This document shows positions 26,188 to 34,530 of a DNA stretch of 64,000 nucleotides, piece by piece. Source of the DNA: Clostridium sp. CAG:793 (GTDB taxonomy: Bacteria; Bacillota; Clostridia; TANB77; CAG-508); NCBI GenBank assembly GCA_000433915.1, contig HF993639.1:62001-126000 (forward strand). Reading direction: 5' to 3'. Both the position numbers and the translations under genes were made by a program. A model generated the notes under the pieces. The model saw only the letters and a list, made by a program, of their open reading frames with translations. It was not told the DNA's origin and did no database searches. Every line of letters begins with the position of its first letter. The first letter of the stretch is position 1.

Positions 26188-28158
26188 TTATTTATCTTTT
26201 ATATAGTATGTTCCATTATCTTCATAATCATCTATATTAAATTCATTTGTGATTGCTTTCTTTACTCCGTTTTCTGTAATTTCTACTGCAATTTTTTGTG
26301 TTCCTGATCCTGTTACTGTTCCACAATCTACTTCTTTTCCTATTTCAACAGTTTTTCCATTTACTCTAGTTGAGCCATTTATTTTTACTGTTATTGTTGC
26401 ATTATTTGAAGTTTCTGTTGTTGTGTTGTCTTTGCTTGTTGCACTTGTAGAAATCTTTGGTATTATAAATCGTACATTTACTGTTTTTTGTTTTTTCTCG
26501 ATTTTGTTTACAACTATTTCGATTGTTGTTCCTTCTGCTACTTCTTTTCCTTGATCGATACTTTGTGAAATTACTTTTCCATCTGTTTTTGTTTCGTCTG
26601 ATTTATATGTTACATTTACTTTTAGGTTAGCATTTGATAGTGTCGCCTTTGCTGTTCCTTCGTCCATATCAATTACTGTTGGAACTTTTGTTTTCTTTAC
26701 TCCTGTGCTTACATATACTGTTACTGTATCTCCTGATTTAACCATCACACCTTCTTTTGTATCTTGTCTTATAACATATCCTGTTTCTACTGTGTCACTT
26801 GATTGATTCTCTTCTTTTAAAACAATTCCTATTTCTTTTGCTGTTTCTCGTACATCTTCTATTGTACTTCCTACAAATCCAGGTAAAGCTATTGTTTCTG
26901 GTCCTTTACTTACTACTACTTTTATTGTTGAACCTTCTTCTACTTTTTCGCCTTCTTTGTATGGTGGCTCTTGTGAAATTACTTTTCCTGCTTCTACCGT
27001 GCTGCTTGCAACTTCTTCTTTCTCTATCTTTAATTTTAATGAATTTATTTCATTTTCTGCCACTTCAGCTGTTTTATCAACTAGATTAGGAATATTTACT
27101 TTTTTAGTAATTCCACCATCTAATGCAATTTTTGTTACAAAGAATACTATTACAAATAATAGTACTAAACTTAGTGCAAATATTGCAATCTTAGCTTTTG
27201 GGTGTTCTGCAAAGAAATTAGAATCCTTGTTATTGCTCTTTCTTGAATCTGTTTCATCTGAAGGCATTGCTTTCATAACTCTTGTATATTCGCCATCTTT
27301 GTTTTCGATTATTACAAAATCTCCATCTGGGTCTTTTAAACTTTGAGTAAGATCTCTAATCATTTCAGTTGCTGATTGATATCTTTCTATCGGGTCCTTT
27401 TTCATTGCTTTTATAACAATTTGATTAACTGCTGTTGGTATCTCTGGATTTATCTCAATAGGTTCTATAGCCTCTTCTTGCATGTGTTTTAATGCTATTG
27501 AAACCGGTGTATCTGCATCAAATGGTACTTTTCCAGTTAGCATTTCATACATTACTACTCCTAAAGAGTAAAGGTCTGATTTTGCATCTGTTATTCCACC
27601 TTTGGCTTGCTCTGGTGAAAAATAATGTACTGACCCAATTGTTGTTCCAAATGCTGTCATCGTTGAATTTGATACTGCTTTGGCTATTCCAAAGTCAGTT
27701 ACTTTTGCTACTCCATCTTCTGTTATTATTATATTATGTGGCTTAATATCTCTATGAATTATTCCATTTTTATGTGCAACTTCTAATGCTGATGCTATCT
27801 GTATTGCTATATTTACTGCCCATTTCCATGACAATGTTCCATCTTTTTTTATTATTTCTTTTAATGTTTTTCCCTTCACAAGTTCCATTACTATGTAGTA
27901 TAAATTGTTTTCTTCTTCATGTCCTACATCATATATAGATACTATATTGGCATGTGATAGACTAGCTGCTGATTGAGCCTCTGTATTAAATCTTTTTATA
28001 AAGTCTGAATCTGTTGTATATTCATCTTTTAGAACTTTTACAGCTACATATCTATTTAATACATGGTCTTTTGCCTTATATACTGTAGCCATACCACCAT
28101 TTCCGACTTCTTCTAGGATCTCATATCTATTCCCTATTATTTTTCCGATTAAATTCAT
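26188..28158 (-). CDS. prkC: PASTA-domain serine/threonine protein kinase
   Basis: A 656-residue membrane kinase that senses cell wall fragments. The Hanks-type kinase domain occupies residues 1-270 with GNGGMATVYKA, VAVKVLKDE, HRDIKPHN and DFGIAKA. A transmembrane segment (IAIFALSLVLLFVIVFFV) lies near residue 330. Three external PASTA repeats follow, each opening with an [IL]P-x-[LF]V or VPTV motif and ending in I-x-V-x-V. About 100 further residues form an unassigned C-terminal domain rich in threonine and valine. It lies 14 bases after the cognate phosphatase gene, the usual pairing. Confidence 0.96.
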   Translation of the reverse strand: MNLIGKIIGNRYEILEEVGNGGMATVYKAKDHVLNRYVAVKVLKDEYTTDSDFIKRFNTEAQSAASLSHANIVSIYDVGHEEENNLYYIVMELVKGKTLKEIIKKDGTLSWKWAVNIAIQIASALEVAHKNGIIHRDIKPHNIIITEDGVAKVTDFGIAKAVSNSTMTAFGTTIGSVHYFSPEQAKGGITDAKSDLYSLGVVMYEMLTGKVPFDADTPVSIALKHMQEEAIEPIEINPEIPTAVNQIVIKAMKKDPIERYQSATEMIRDLTQSLKDPDGDFVIIENKDGEYTRVMKAMPSDETDSRKSNNKDSNFFAEHPKAKIAIFALSLVLLFVIVFFVTKIALDGGITKKVNIPNLVDKTAEVAENEINSLKLKIEKEEVASSTVEAGKVISQEPPYKEGEKVEEGSTIKVVVSKGPETIALPGFVGSTIEDVRETAKEIGIVLKEENQSSDTVETGYVIRQDTKEGVMVKSGDTVTVYVSTGVKKTKVPTVIDMDEGTAKATLSNANLKVNVTYKSDETKTDGKVISQSIDQGKEVAEGTTIEIVVNKIEKKQKTVNVRFIIPKISTSATSKDNTTTETSNNATITVKINGSTRVNGKTVEIGKEVDCGTVTGSGTQKIAVEITENGVKKAITNEFNIDDYEDNGTYYIKDK

Positions 28159-28172
28159 ATTTTTTAATCTCC

Positions 28173-28901
28173 TTACCTTATGATTATTGCTGTTATATTG
28201 TCATTTCCACCATTGTCATTTGCCTCTTGCACAAGAAGTTTTGTTGCATCTGTTGGATTTTCTTTTATTATTTGTTTTATTCTTTCTTCTGATACCATGT
28301 TTGTAAGTCCATCTGAACACATTAGAATAACATCTTCTTTTATAAATCCTTTTATCATTGCATCTGGTTCTATAAATGGTGTACATCCAAGAGCCTTCAT
28401 AAGCATATTTTTCTTTGGATGTTTTAAACTTTCTTCTTTTGTAATTTTTCCTTCGTCTATTAATTGTTGAACATAGCTATGGTCTTTCGTTAATTTTCTC
28501 ATAAAGTCTTTACGAATTCTATATATTCTGCTATCTCCAATATGTGAAATAAATGCTTTACTCTGGTATATCAAGCATATATCTAGTGTTGTTCCCATTT
28601 TGCTTAGCTCTGGATTTTCTTTGGCTTTTTCGTATACCACCATGTTTGCATATTGGCTACTGTTCTTTACCAAATCAAGTATTGTGTCTTTGTCACTATT
28701 ATTTTTTTCAAAATTACTTAGTATATAATTTTTGGCTGAAGTAACTGCTAATTTACTAGCAACTTCTCCTCCATTATATCCACCCATTCCGTCTGCTAAG
28801 ATAAATAGTTGTATTTCATCATCTGGATAGCTTATATAGAAGTAGTCTTCATTAATTTCTCTTGCTTTACCCACATCTGATGTTGCAAAAGCTTTTGACA
28901 T
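28173..28901 (-). CDS. prpC: PP2C-type serine/threonine phosphatase
   Basis: A 242-residue PPM phosphatase that reverses PrkC phosphorylation. Metal-binding and catalytic motifs are seen in order: DVGKAREINEDYF, FILADGMGGYNGGEVAS, SHIGDSRIYR, DHSYVQQLI, LMCSDGLTNMV and GGNDNITAI. Length is standard. It is encoded between rlmN and prkC in one operon, the conserved Firmicute order. Confidence 0.96.
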   Translation of the reverse strand: MSKAFATSDVGKAREINEDYFYISYPDDEIQLFILADGMGGYNGGEVASKLAVTSAKNYILSNFEKNNSDKDTILDLVKNSSQYANMVVYEKAKENPELSKMGTTLDICLIYQSKAFISHIGDSRIYRIRKDFMRKLTKDHSYVQQLIDEGKITKEESLKHPKKNMLMKALGCTPFIEPDAMIKGFIKEDVILMCSDGLTNMVSEERIKQIIKENPTDATKLLVQEANDNGGNDNITAIIIR

Positions 28902-28950
28902 GAATTGTTCCTCCTATTGGCTCTTTTATTTTTGTTTATTTTGTTAAATT

Positions 28951-29982
28951 TTATTCTTTATTTTTTAAAGATTGTCTTCTTAATTGTCCACAAGCTGCAT
29001 CTATATCTGAGCCTAATTCTCTACGTATCGTTGCAACTATTCCATGTGCATTTAAGTAATCTCTAAATTTAATTATATTTTCCATTGAACTTTTTGTGTA
29101 TTTTCCATTTTCTATTTTATTTATTGGAATTAGATTTACATGACATAACATTCCATCTAATAATTTTATTAGTTCATCTGCGTCTTTTAAGTTATCATTA
29201 TTATCTTTTGCTAAAGCATATTCAAAAGATATTCTCTTATTTGTTTTGTTTATATAATATTTGCATGCTTTCATTAACTCTTGTATATTATATGCATTAT
29301 TTACAGGCATCATACTTGAACGTGTTTCATTATTTGCACTATGTAATGAAATTGATAATGTGCATTGTACATTTGCATCTGCAAATTCATATATTCTTGG
29401 TACTACTCCACTAGTTGATACACTAATATGACGTGCACCTATATTTAGTCCTTTGGGATTATTTAATATTTTTATTGCATTTAATACGTTATCATAATTG
29501 TCCATTGGCTCTCCAATTCCCATGAATACAACATTGGAAATTTTTGATCCTGTATCTTGTTCTATTGCAATTATTTGTTCTACAATCTCTCCTGATGTTA
29601 AACTTCTTATAAAAGGTATTCCGGTTGATGCACAGAATTTGCATCCCATTTTACACCCTATTTGTGATGATACGCAAACTGTTTTTCCAAAATGATATTC
29701 CATAAGAACTGATTCAATAGCATTTCCATCTGACATCCCAAATAAATATTTCTTTGTTCCATCTACGGATTCAAGCTTTTTGACAATTTCAAAGTTACAT
29801 ATATCATATTCAGATTTTAGCTTTTCTCTTAGGGATAGTGATAAATTAGTCATTTCATCAAAGCTTTTTACTTTGTCTTGGAATAACCATTTAAATATCT
29901 GTTCTGCTCTAAATGGCTTTTCCCCTAGTAATTTTAGTTCTTCTTTTAGTTCTTCTAGATTGTAGTCTTTTATATTTTTCAT
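28951..29982 (-). CDS. rlmN: 23S rRNA (adenine2503-C2)-methyltransferase RlmN
   Basis: A 343-residue radical SAM enzyme that methylates A2503 of 23S rRNA and A37 of some tRNAs. The cluster motif is C-x3-C-x2-C in GCKMGCKFCAST. The catalytic cysteine lies in the C-terminal DAACGQLR. The GEPMDNYDNV segment and SLHSANNETR are also diagnostic. It follows the promoter at 30000-30028 closely, giving a leader of only about 11 bases behind an AGGAG site. Confidence 0.97.
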   Translation of the reverse strand: MKNIKDYNLEELKEELKLLGEKPFRAEQIFKWLFQDKVKSFDEMTNLSLSLREKLKSEYDICNFEIVKKLESVDGTKKYLFGMSDGNAIESVLMEYHFGKTVCVSSQIGCKMGCKFCASTGIPFIRSLTSGEIVEQIIAIEQDTGSKISNVVFMGIGEPMDNYDNVLNAIKILNNPKGLNIGARHISVSTSGVVPRIYEFADANVQCTLSISLHSANNETRSSMMPVNNAYNIQELMKACKYYINKTNKRISFEYALAKDNNDNLKDADELIKLLDGMLCHVNLIPINKIENGKYTKSSMENIIKFRDYLNAHGIVATIRRELGSDIDAACGQLRRQSLKNKE

Positions 29983-29999
29983 ACTTTTCTCCTATTAAA

Positions 30000-30028
30000 T
30001 TTATATCACAAAGAATATTATAATGCAA
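30000..30028 (-). promoter_or_regulatory. Promoter of the rlmN-prpC-prkC operon
   Basis: Minus strand: -35 TTGCAT (plus 30023-30028), 17-bp spacer ending TGTGA, -10 TATAAA (plus 30000-30005). The position gives a very short leader. Confidence 0.65.
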
Positions 30029-30050
30029 TATCTATATAATTACATTTTCA

Positions 30051-31484
30051 TTATAATTCTGGTTCTTCTTCTGTTAATCTTATTGGATCTTCTGGTGTTT
30101 CTTGACTTTGCTTTCTTTCATTTTTAAATCTTATTACCATATTAGGCCCTACTATTGCATTCTTTTTTGCAAATCTTATTCCTAATGTTTGATTATAGCA
30201 TCTTAAAAATTCTCCTCTTTTATTTTTTTCTATAGTTGGAGTTTCAGTTGATACTTTCTTCATGAATCCATTACTTAAAAGTCTTTCTATTCTCATACCA
30301 TAATGTTCTTCATCTTTTCTAAATAATTGTACATAAATTGTACTTGCATAACCTTTAGATATTTTATCTAATAGCTCTGCCGCTTCTTCTGGCGATAAAT
30401 TATCACTTGTTATCGAATCAGCTATTATATTTCTATCAGATTTAAAATATTCTTTAATTTTATTCTGGTCAAAATCTTCTTCGCTATCATTATCTTCTTC
30501 AGTTATTTCATAAAATTTTTCTTTCATGCTTTTTATGCTTAATAAGCAAAAATTTGGTGTTCGCCCATTTTGTATAGCACTACAGTCATTTGTCATATCA
30601 CAGTAATACCATTTTCCATTTAACTTTACTCTATTCCATGCATGAAATGATTGATTTAATTTTCCAATTTCCATTTCTGTAGGGATTCCGACTAATTCTA
30701 ATAGTTCTTGCATCGTTTTAGCAATTCCTTCACATACAGACTTGCCTTTTGCTAATGCTCCATACATGTTATGATTATATATATCATTTACATAATATAA
30801 TTCATTATAATCATATCTTACATTTTCACCTAATAGATTATATAATCGTAAAAATTTTTCTACATCTGTCATATTATTATTTATTTGCATTAAATATTGT
30901 TGTGCCATCTTATTCATATTAATGTATTCTTTTACTGTGTATGTTTCCTTTTCTCCAACATACCCAGTTCCATCAATTATATCTATTCTCTCTGGATTGT
31001 ATCTTCTTATTGCATCTTCATTAATTGCAAATAAGTCATTTACTATTATGCTATTAAGTTTCATGTATTTATTATTTTTTATAAATGGATATATACTATC
31101 TATTGCTTCTTGTCTTACTGCTAATTTTATTGGTCTACGTATATGCTTGATTCTTTGATAGTCTTTCATGTTATTTATTGTTATTGTAGTATTTTCTGGT
31201 GCTACTAAATAATCGTGATAATTTAATTCATTTGACCATACACGTATATGTGCATTATATTGATTTGCAATTCTTAATATTATTTTAGCAGTTTTAGGAT
31301 GGCAATTATGAATAAAAAAGTCTATTTCTTGTCCAAAACTTATTTTGTTTTCTATTATTGCAGGCAATTTACTAATTCCACCCAATTCTTTTAATGATTC
31401 TTGTGTAATTTCCACACTTAATGTTGCCATTGCAGTTGCTTGTTTTTTCGGGAATAATGTTATATATGTTTCTATCTCTTCCAT
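30051..31484 (-). CDS. Transglutaminase-like domain protein
   Basis: A 477-residue protein with a central transglutaminase/papain-fold domain. The likely triad is C251 (GKSVCEGIA), H281 (SFHAWNRV) and D296 (YYCDMTND). About 190 residues of unassigned alpha/beta sequence precede it and an acidic, partly low-complexity C-terminal part follows. No signal peptide or transmembrane helix is evident, so it appears cytosolic, unlike many wall-associated members. I chose the second ATG (31484) because AAAGG sits before it; the first ATG at 31499 lacks a site. Whether it acts as a protease, amidase or crosslinking enzyme cannot be told. It follows aspS and its terminator. Confidence 0.82.
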   Translation of the reverse strand: MEEIETYITLFPKKQATAMATLSVEITQESLKELGGISKLPAIIENKISFGQEIDFFIHNCHPKTAKIILRIANQYNAHIRVWSNELNYHDYLVAPENTTITINNMKDYQRIKHIRRPIKLAVRQEAIDSIYPFIKNNKYMKLNSIIVNDLFAINEDAIRRYNPERIDIIDGTGYVGEKETYTVKEYINMNKMAQQYLMQINNNMTDVEKFLRLYNLLGENVRYDYNELYYVNDIYNHNMYGALAKGKSVCEGIAKTMQELLELVGIPTEMEIGKLNQSFHAWNRVKLNGKWYYCDMTNDCSAIQNGRTPNFCLLSIKSMKEKFYEITEEDNDSEEDFDQNKIKEYFKSDRNIIADSITSDNLSPEEAAELLDKISKGYASTIYVQLFRKDEEHYGMRIERLLSNGFMKKVSTETPTIEKNKRGEFLRCYNQTLGIRFAKKNAIVGPNMVIRFKNERKQSQETPEDPIRLTEEEPEL

Positions 31485-31510
31485 TTTATTGCCTTTCATA
31501 TTTTAAGCGG

Positions 31511-31550
31511 AAAAATGAAACTACTGAATTTTTCAATAGTTTCATTTTTC
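31511..31550 (-). terminator. Terminator of aspS
   Basis: Stem GAAACTATTGAA with TTCAGTAGTTTC (one mismatch or G-T pair), A and T runs on both sides. It lies between aspS and the transglutaminase-like gene. Confidence 0.83.
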
Positions 31551-31563
31551 TTTTGAGTTACTT

Positions 31564-33324
31564 TTATTTATTTTCTTCTTCTTGTTCTGTAACGCGAATG
31601 TGTACATCTTCAAGTTGTTTGTCTGTTACAATACTTGGTGCATTCATCATTACATCTCTTGCCTTCTTGTTTTTAGGGAATGCTATTACTTCTCTTATAT
31701 TGTCTGAATCTGCAAGTAGCATTACCATTCTGTCTAATCCTGGTGCAGCTCCAGCATGCGGTGGAGTTCCATATTGGAATGCTGTATATAATGCTCCAAA
31801 CTTTTTCTTTACATCATCTTCTGTATATCCAGCTATCTCAAATGCTTTTACCATAGTTTCTGGATCATGATTTCTTACAGCTCCTGATGCCATTTCATAT
31901 CCATTACATACCAAGTCGTATTGATATGCTAATATATCAAGTGGATCTTTTGTATTTAATGCTTCTAATCCACCTTGTGGCATTGAAAATGGGTTATGAT
32001 TAAAATCTATTTTTTCTTCATCTTCATTGTATTCATACATTGGGAAGTCTACAATCCAGCAGAATTTATATACGTTCTTTTCAATCAAGTCTAATCTTTT
32101 TCCTAATTCAATTCTTACTTGTCCTGCAATTTTTTGTGCATTCTTAAATTCATCTGCAATAAAGAATATGCAGTCTCCTGCTTTAGCTCCTATTTCTGTT
32201 TTTATCTCATCTGTTACAAATTTAGCAATTCCTCCAGTTAGATTATTTTCCTCATCAACTTTTACCCATGCTAATCCTTTAGCTCCTGCTTCATTTACTG
32301 CAAATTCTGACATTGAGTCAAAGAATTTTCTTCCTTGATTTGCTCCTCCTGGTACAACTATTACTTTTACTGTCTTGTCTTTAAATGCGTTAAATTCTGT
32401 ATTTGTAAATAATTCTGTTGCATCTTTTATTATAAGAGGATTTCTTAAGTCTGGTTTATCTATTCCGTATTTTTCCATTGCTTCTGCGTATGGTATTCTT
32501 ATAAATGGTCCTTTTGTTACATCCCAATTAGTGTGAGTTTTAAATACTACTGGAATTACTTTTTCAATTACTTTGAATACATCTTCTTGTGTTGCAAAAG
32601 CCATTTCAAAGTCCATTTGATAGAACTCGCCTGGTGCTCTATCAGCACGTGGGTCTTCATCTCTAAAGCATGGTGCTATTTGATAATATTTATCAAATCC
32701 AGAGACCATAAGTAATTGTTTAAATTGCTGAGGTGCTTGTGGAAGTGCATAGAATTTACCTGCATGTAATCTACTTGGTACTAAATAGTCTCTTGCACCT
32801 TCTGGTGATGAATTGGCAAGTATAGGCGTTTGTATCTCATAAAATCCTAACTTGTCCATTTCATGTCTTATTGTCTTCATTACATCTGAACGAAGTAAAA
32901 TGTTTTTATGGATTCTATCATTTCTTAAATCTAGATATCTATATTCTAGTCTTAAATCTTCTCTAACATTTGATATATCAACTTTTTCCGAGTTTATTTC
33001 AAATGGTAAAGTACTTTTGCATTTTCCTAGTACTTGTATTTTATTACAGTCTATTTCTATTTCACCTGTTGGCATTTTCAAGTTTTTATTTGAACGCTCT
33101 CTAACTTCTCCTGTTATGCTAATTACTGATTCTGGTGTAATTGATGACATTTGTTTTTTTAGTTCATCTTTTGAAATTAGTATTTGTGTAATTCCATATT
33201 GATCACGCAAATCTACGAATTGGATTTCTCCTAAATTTCTAATTCTTTGTACCCAACCAGCAAGTTGTACTGTTTCGCCAACATTTTTTATATTTAGTTC
33301 TCCACAATTATGATCTCTATACAT
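31564..33324 (-). CDS. aspS: Aspartate-tRNA ligase
   Basis: A 586-residue class II synthetase of the bacterial type. An N-terminal OB-fold anticodon-binding domain (VQLAGWVQRIRNLGEIQFVDLRD) is followed by the catalytic core with motif 2 (PCFRDEDPRADRAPGEFYQ), the inserted GAD domain and motif 3 (PPHAGAAPGLDRMVML). It charges tRNA-Asp in the cytosol. Whether it also charges tRNA-Asn cannot be judged here. It is transcribed from its own promoter at 33367-33395; the leader is too short for a T-box. Confidence 0.97.
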   Translation of the reverse strand: MYRDHNCGELNIKNVGETVQLAGWVQRIRNLGEIQFVDLRDQYGITQILISKDELKKQMSSITPESVISITGEVRERSNKNLKMPTGEIEIDCNKIQVLGKCKSTLPFEINSEKVDISNVREDLRLEYRYLDLRNDRIHKNILLRSDVMKTIRHEMDKLGFYEIQTPILANSSPEGARDYLVPSRLHAGKFYALPQAPQQFKQLLMVSGFDKYYQIAPCFRDEDPRADRAPGEFYQMDFEMAFATQEDVFKVIEKVIPVVFKTHTNWDVTKGPFIRIPYAEAMEKYGIDKPDLRNPLIIKDATELFTNTEFNAFKDKTVKVIVVPGGANQGRKFFDSMSEFAVNEAGAKGLAWVKVDEENNLTGGIAKFVTDEIKTEIGAKAGDCIFFIADEFKNAQKIAGQVRIELGKRLDLIEKNVYKFCWIVDFPMYEYNEDEEKIDFNHNPFSMPQGGLEALNTKDPLDILAYQYDLVCNGYEMASGAVRNHDPETMVKAFEIAGYTEDDVKKKFGALYTAFQYGTPPHAGAAPGLDRMVMLLADSDNIREVIAFPKNKKARDVMMNAPSIVTDKQLEDVHIRVTEQEEENK

Positions 33325-33366
33325 TGTCTATTACTCCTTAATATTGCTTGATTATTTTATGTTAAT

Positions 33367-33395
33367 ATTATAATCGCTTTTGCTTATAATTTCAA
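33367..33395 (-). promoter_or_regulatory. aspS promoter
   Basis: Minus strand: -35 TTGAAA (plus 33390-33395), 17-bp spacer, perfect -10 TATAAT (plus 33367-33372). Confidence 0.72.
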
Positions 33396-33408
33396 GCTTT
33401 TTTCATTT

Positions 33409-34173
33409 TTATTGTATTTTTTGTCTTACATATTCATATATCATTATTCCGGTTGCCACAGCTGCATTAAGACTCTCTGTTTTTCCTAGCATCGGAATCT
33501 TGACTCTATAATTTGATAATTCTCTAATTTCTGGAGTTACTCCATTTGCTTCATTTCCTATTACAACTATCTTTTTATTGTAATTCATGTCATATATACT
33601 TTTATCTGTATGCAGGTCAGTTGTTACAATTTCAAATCCTGTAGTTTGCAAACTTTTAAGTGTTTTTGCTAGATCTTCACATTCTATTATTTTTACTCTA
33701 TATATTGCTCCCATTGTTGACCTTACTACTTTAGGACTGTAACTATCTACTGTATCTTTTGAAACTAATATTTGTTTTATATTTGCTGAATCTGCTGTTC
33801 TTATTATTGTTCCAAGATTTCCTGGGTCTTGTATTCCATCTAGTGCAAGTATGTAATCTGCGTGTTTACTTATTTTATTGTCATCTATCTTTTTGTTTAT
33901 TACTACTAATACACCTTGTGGTGATACTACATCCGATATTGTTTCAAATACATTCTTAGTAACATGTATTACTTTCTTTTCTAATTCACTATCTAACTTA
34001 AAGTCAAGCTCAGTATCTTCTCTTATAATTATTGTATCAATTTCAGCTTTTTCACTTATTGCTTCTTTAAGCATTTTTATTCCTTCAACTATAAATGCTG
34101 TTTTACGATACTTTTTTTCTTTTAATTTTTTTATCTCTTTTATCTTAGAATTATCTTTACTTGTTATTAACAT
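33409..34173 (-). CDS. TrmH/SpoU-family rRNA 2'-O-methyltransferase
   Basis: A 254-residue SPOUT methyltransferase with an N-terminal RNA substrate-binding domain (KIKEIKKLKEKKYRKTAFIVEGIKMLKEA) and the knotted catalytic domain. Motifs are LDGIQDPGNLGTIIRTA (motif 1), VVIGNEANGV (motif 2) and LGKTESLNAAVATGI (motif 3). Related enzymes (RlmB, TsnR-like, YsgA) methylate 23S rRNA ribose. The exact target nucleotide is not evident. Co-directional mfd lies upstream, but an opposite-strand foreign gene sits between them. Confidence 0.92.
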   Translation of the reverse strand: MLITSKDNSKIKEIKKLKEKKYRKTAFIVEGIKMLKEAISEKAEIDTIIIREDTELDFKLDSELEKKVIHVTKNVFETISDVVSPQGVLVVINKKIDDNKISKHADYILALDGIQDPGNLGTIIRTADSANIKQILVSKDTVDSYSPKVVRSTMGAIYRVKIIECEDLAKTLKSLQTTGFEIVTTDLHTDKSIYDMNYNKKIVVIGNEANGVTPEIRELSNYRVKIPMLGKTESLNAAVATGIMIYEYVRQKIQ

Positions 34174-34215
34174 TTCATGCCTTTCATTTTTTTACTATAT
34201 TTTATATCAAAACTA

Positions 34216-34244
34216 TTGATAAATCAAGTATAATATGTTATACT
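34216..34244 (+). promoter_or_regulatory. Promoter of gene 34277-34495
   Basis: -35 TTGATA at 34216-34221, 17-bp spacer ending TGT, -10 TATACT at 34239-34244 (extended -10). A GGAGG site follows at 34263-34267. Confidence 0.72.
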
Positions 34245-34276
34245 TATAATTACTTTAATATTGGAGGTTAAATCTG

Positions 34277-34495
34277 ATGAACATTGGAATGAAACTTCGG
34301 CTTTCGGAAAGCAGCACTGTTGCTAATCGCGCCCAGCGCAGAAAGGAGAAGTTTTCCCGCTCGGAAGATAACTGTGCATTGCCACACTATCAAAAAGGTC
34401 TGAATGGTGAGGCAAGGCACCACTCGGCTGGCTCCCATTTTATTTCCCCCGGAGTCAGCCGGTGCAACTTCAAAAAAAGTAAGAAGTTCAAATGA
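34277..34495 (+). CDS. Small basic orphan protein, foreign composition
   Basis: A 72-residue, strongly basic protein of unknown family, rich in Arg, Lys, Ser and His (for example NRAQRRKEKFSRSED and FKKSKKFK at the C-terminus). No membrane segment is present. Coding is supported by a consensus promoter, GGAGG nine bases before the ATG and a strong terminator just after the stop. G+C is about 52% (31/60 at 34321-34380), the highest in the window. It is inserted on the plus strand between two minus-strand genes, mfd and the rRNA methyltransferase gene. The charge pattern would allow nucleic acid binding, but this is a guess. A non-coding RNA with a chance open frame is the alternative. Confidence 0.6.
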   Translation: MNIGMKLRLSESSTVANRAQRRKEKFSRSEDNCALPHYQKGLNGEARHHSAGSHFISPGVSRCNFKKSKKFK

Positions 34496-34500
34496 CTCAT

Positions 34501-34530
34501 GCCGGAGGTTTTCCTCCGGCCCCTTTTTTT
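34501..34530 (+). terminator. Terminator of gene 34277-34495
   Basis: GCCGGAGG, loop TTTT, CCTCCGGC, then CCC and seven T residues. The T tract reaches the 3' end of the convergent mfd gene. Confidence 0.93.

Noticed and set aside
26249..27346. Several plus-strand frames within prkC
   Set aside because: Shadows of the PASTA repeats; the repeat nature of the gene explains their regularity.
33325..33408. T-box riboswitch upstream of aspS
   Set aside because: Only about 40 bases lie between the promoter and the start, too short for a T-box.
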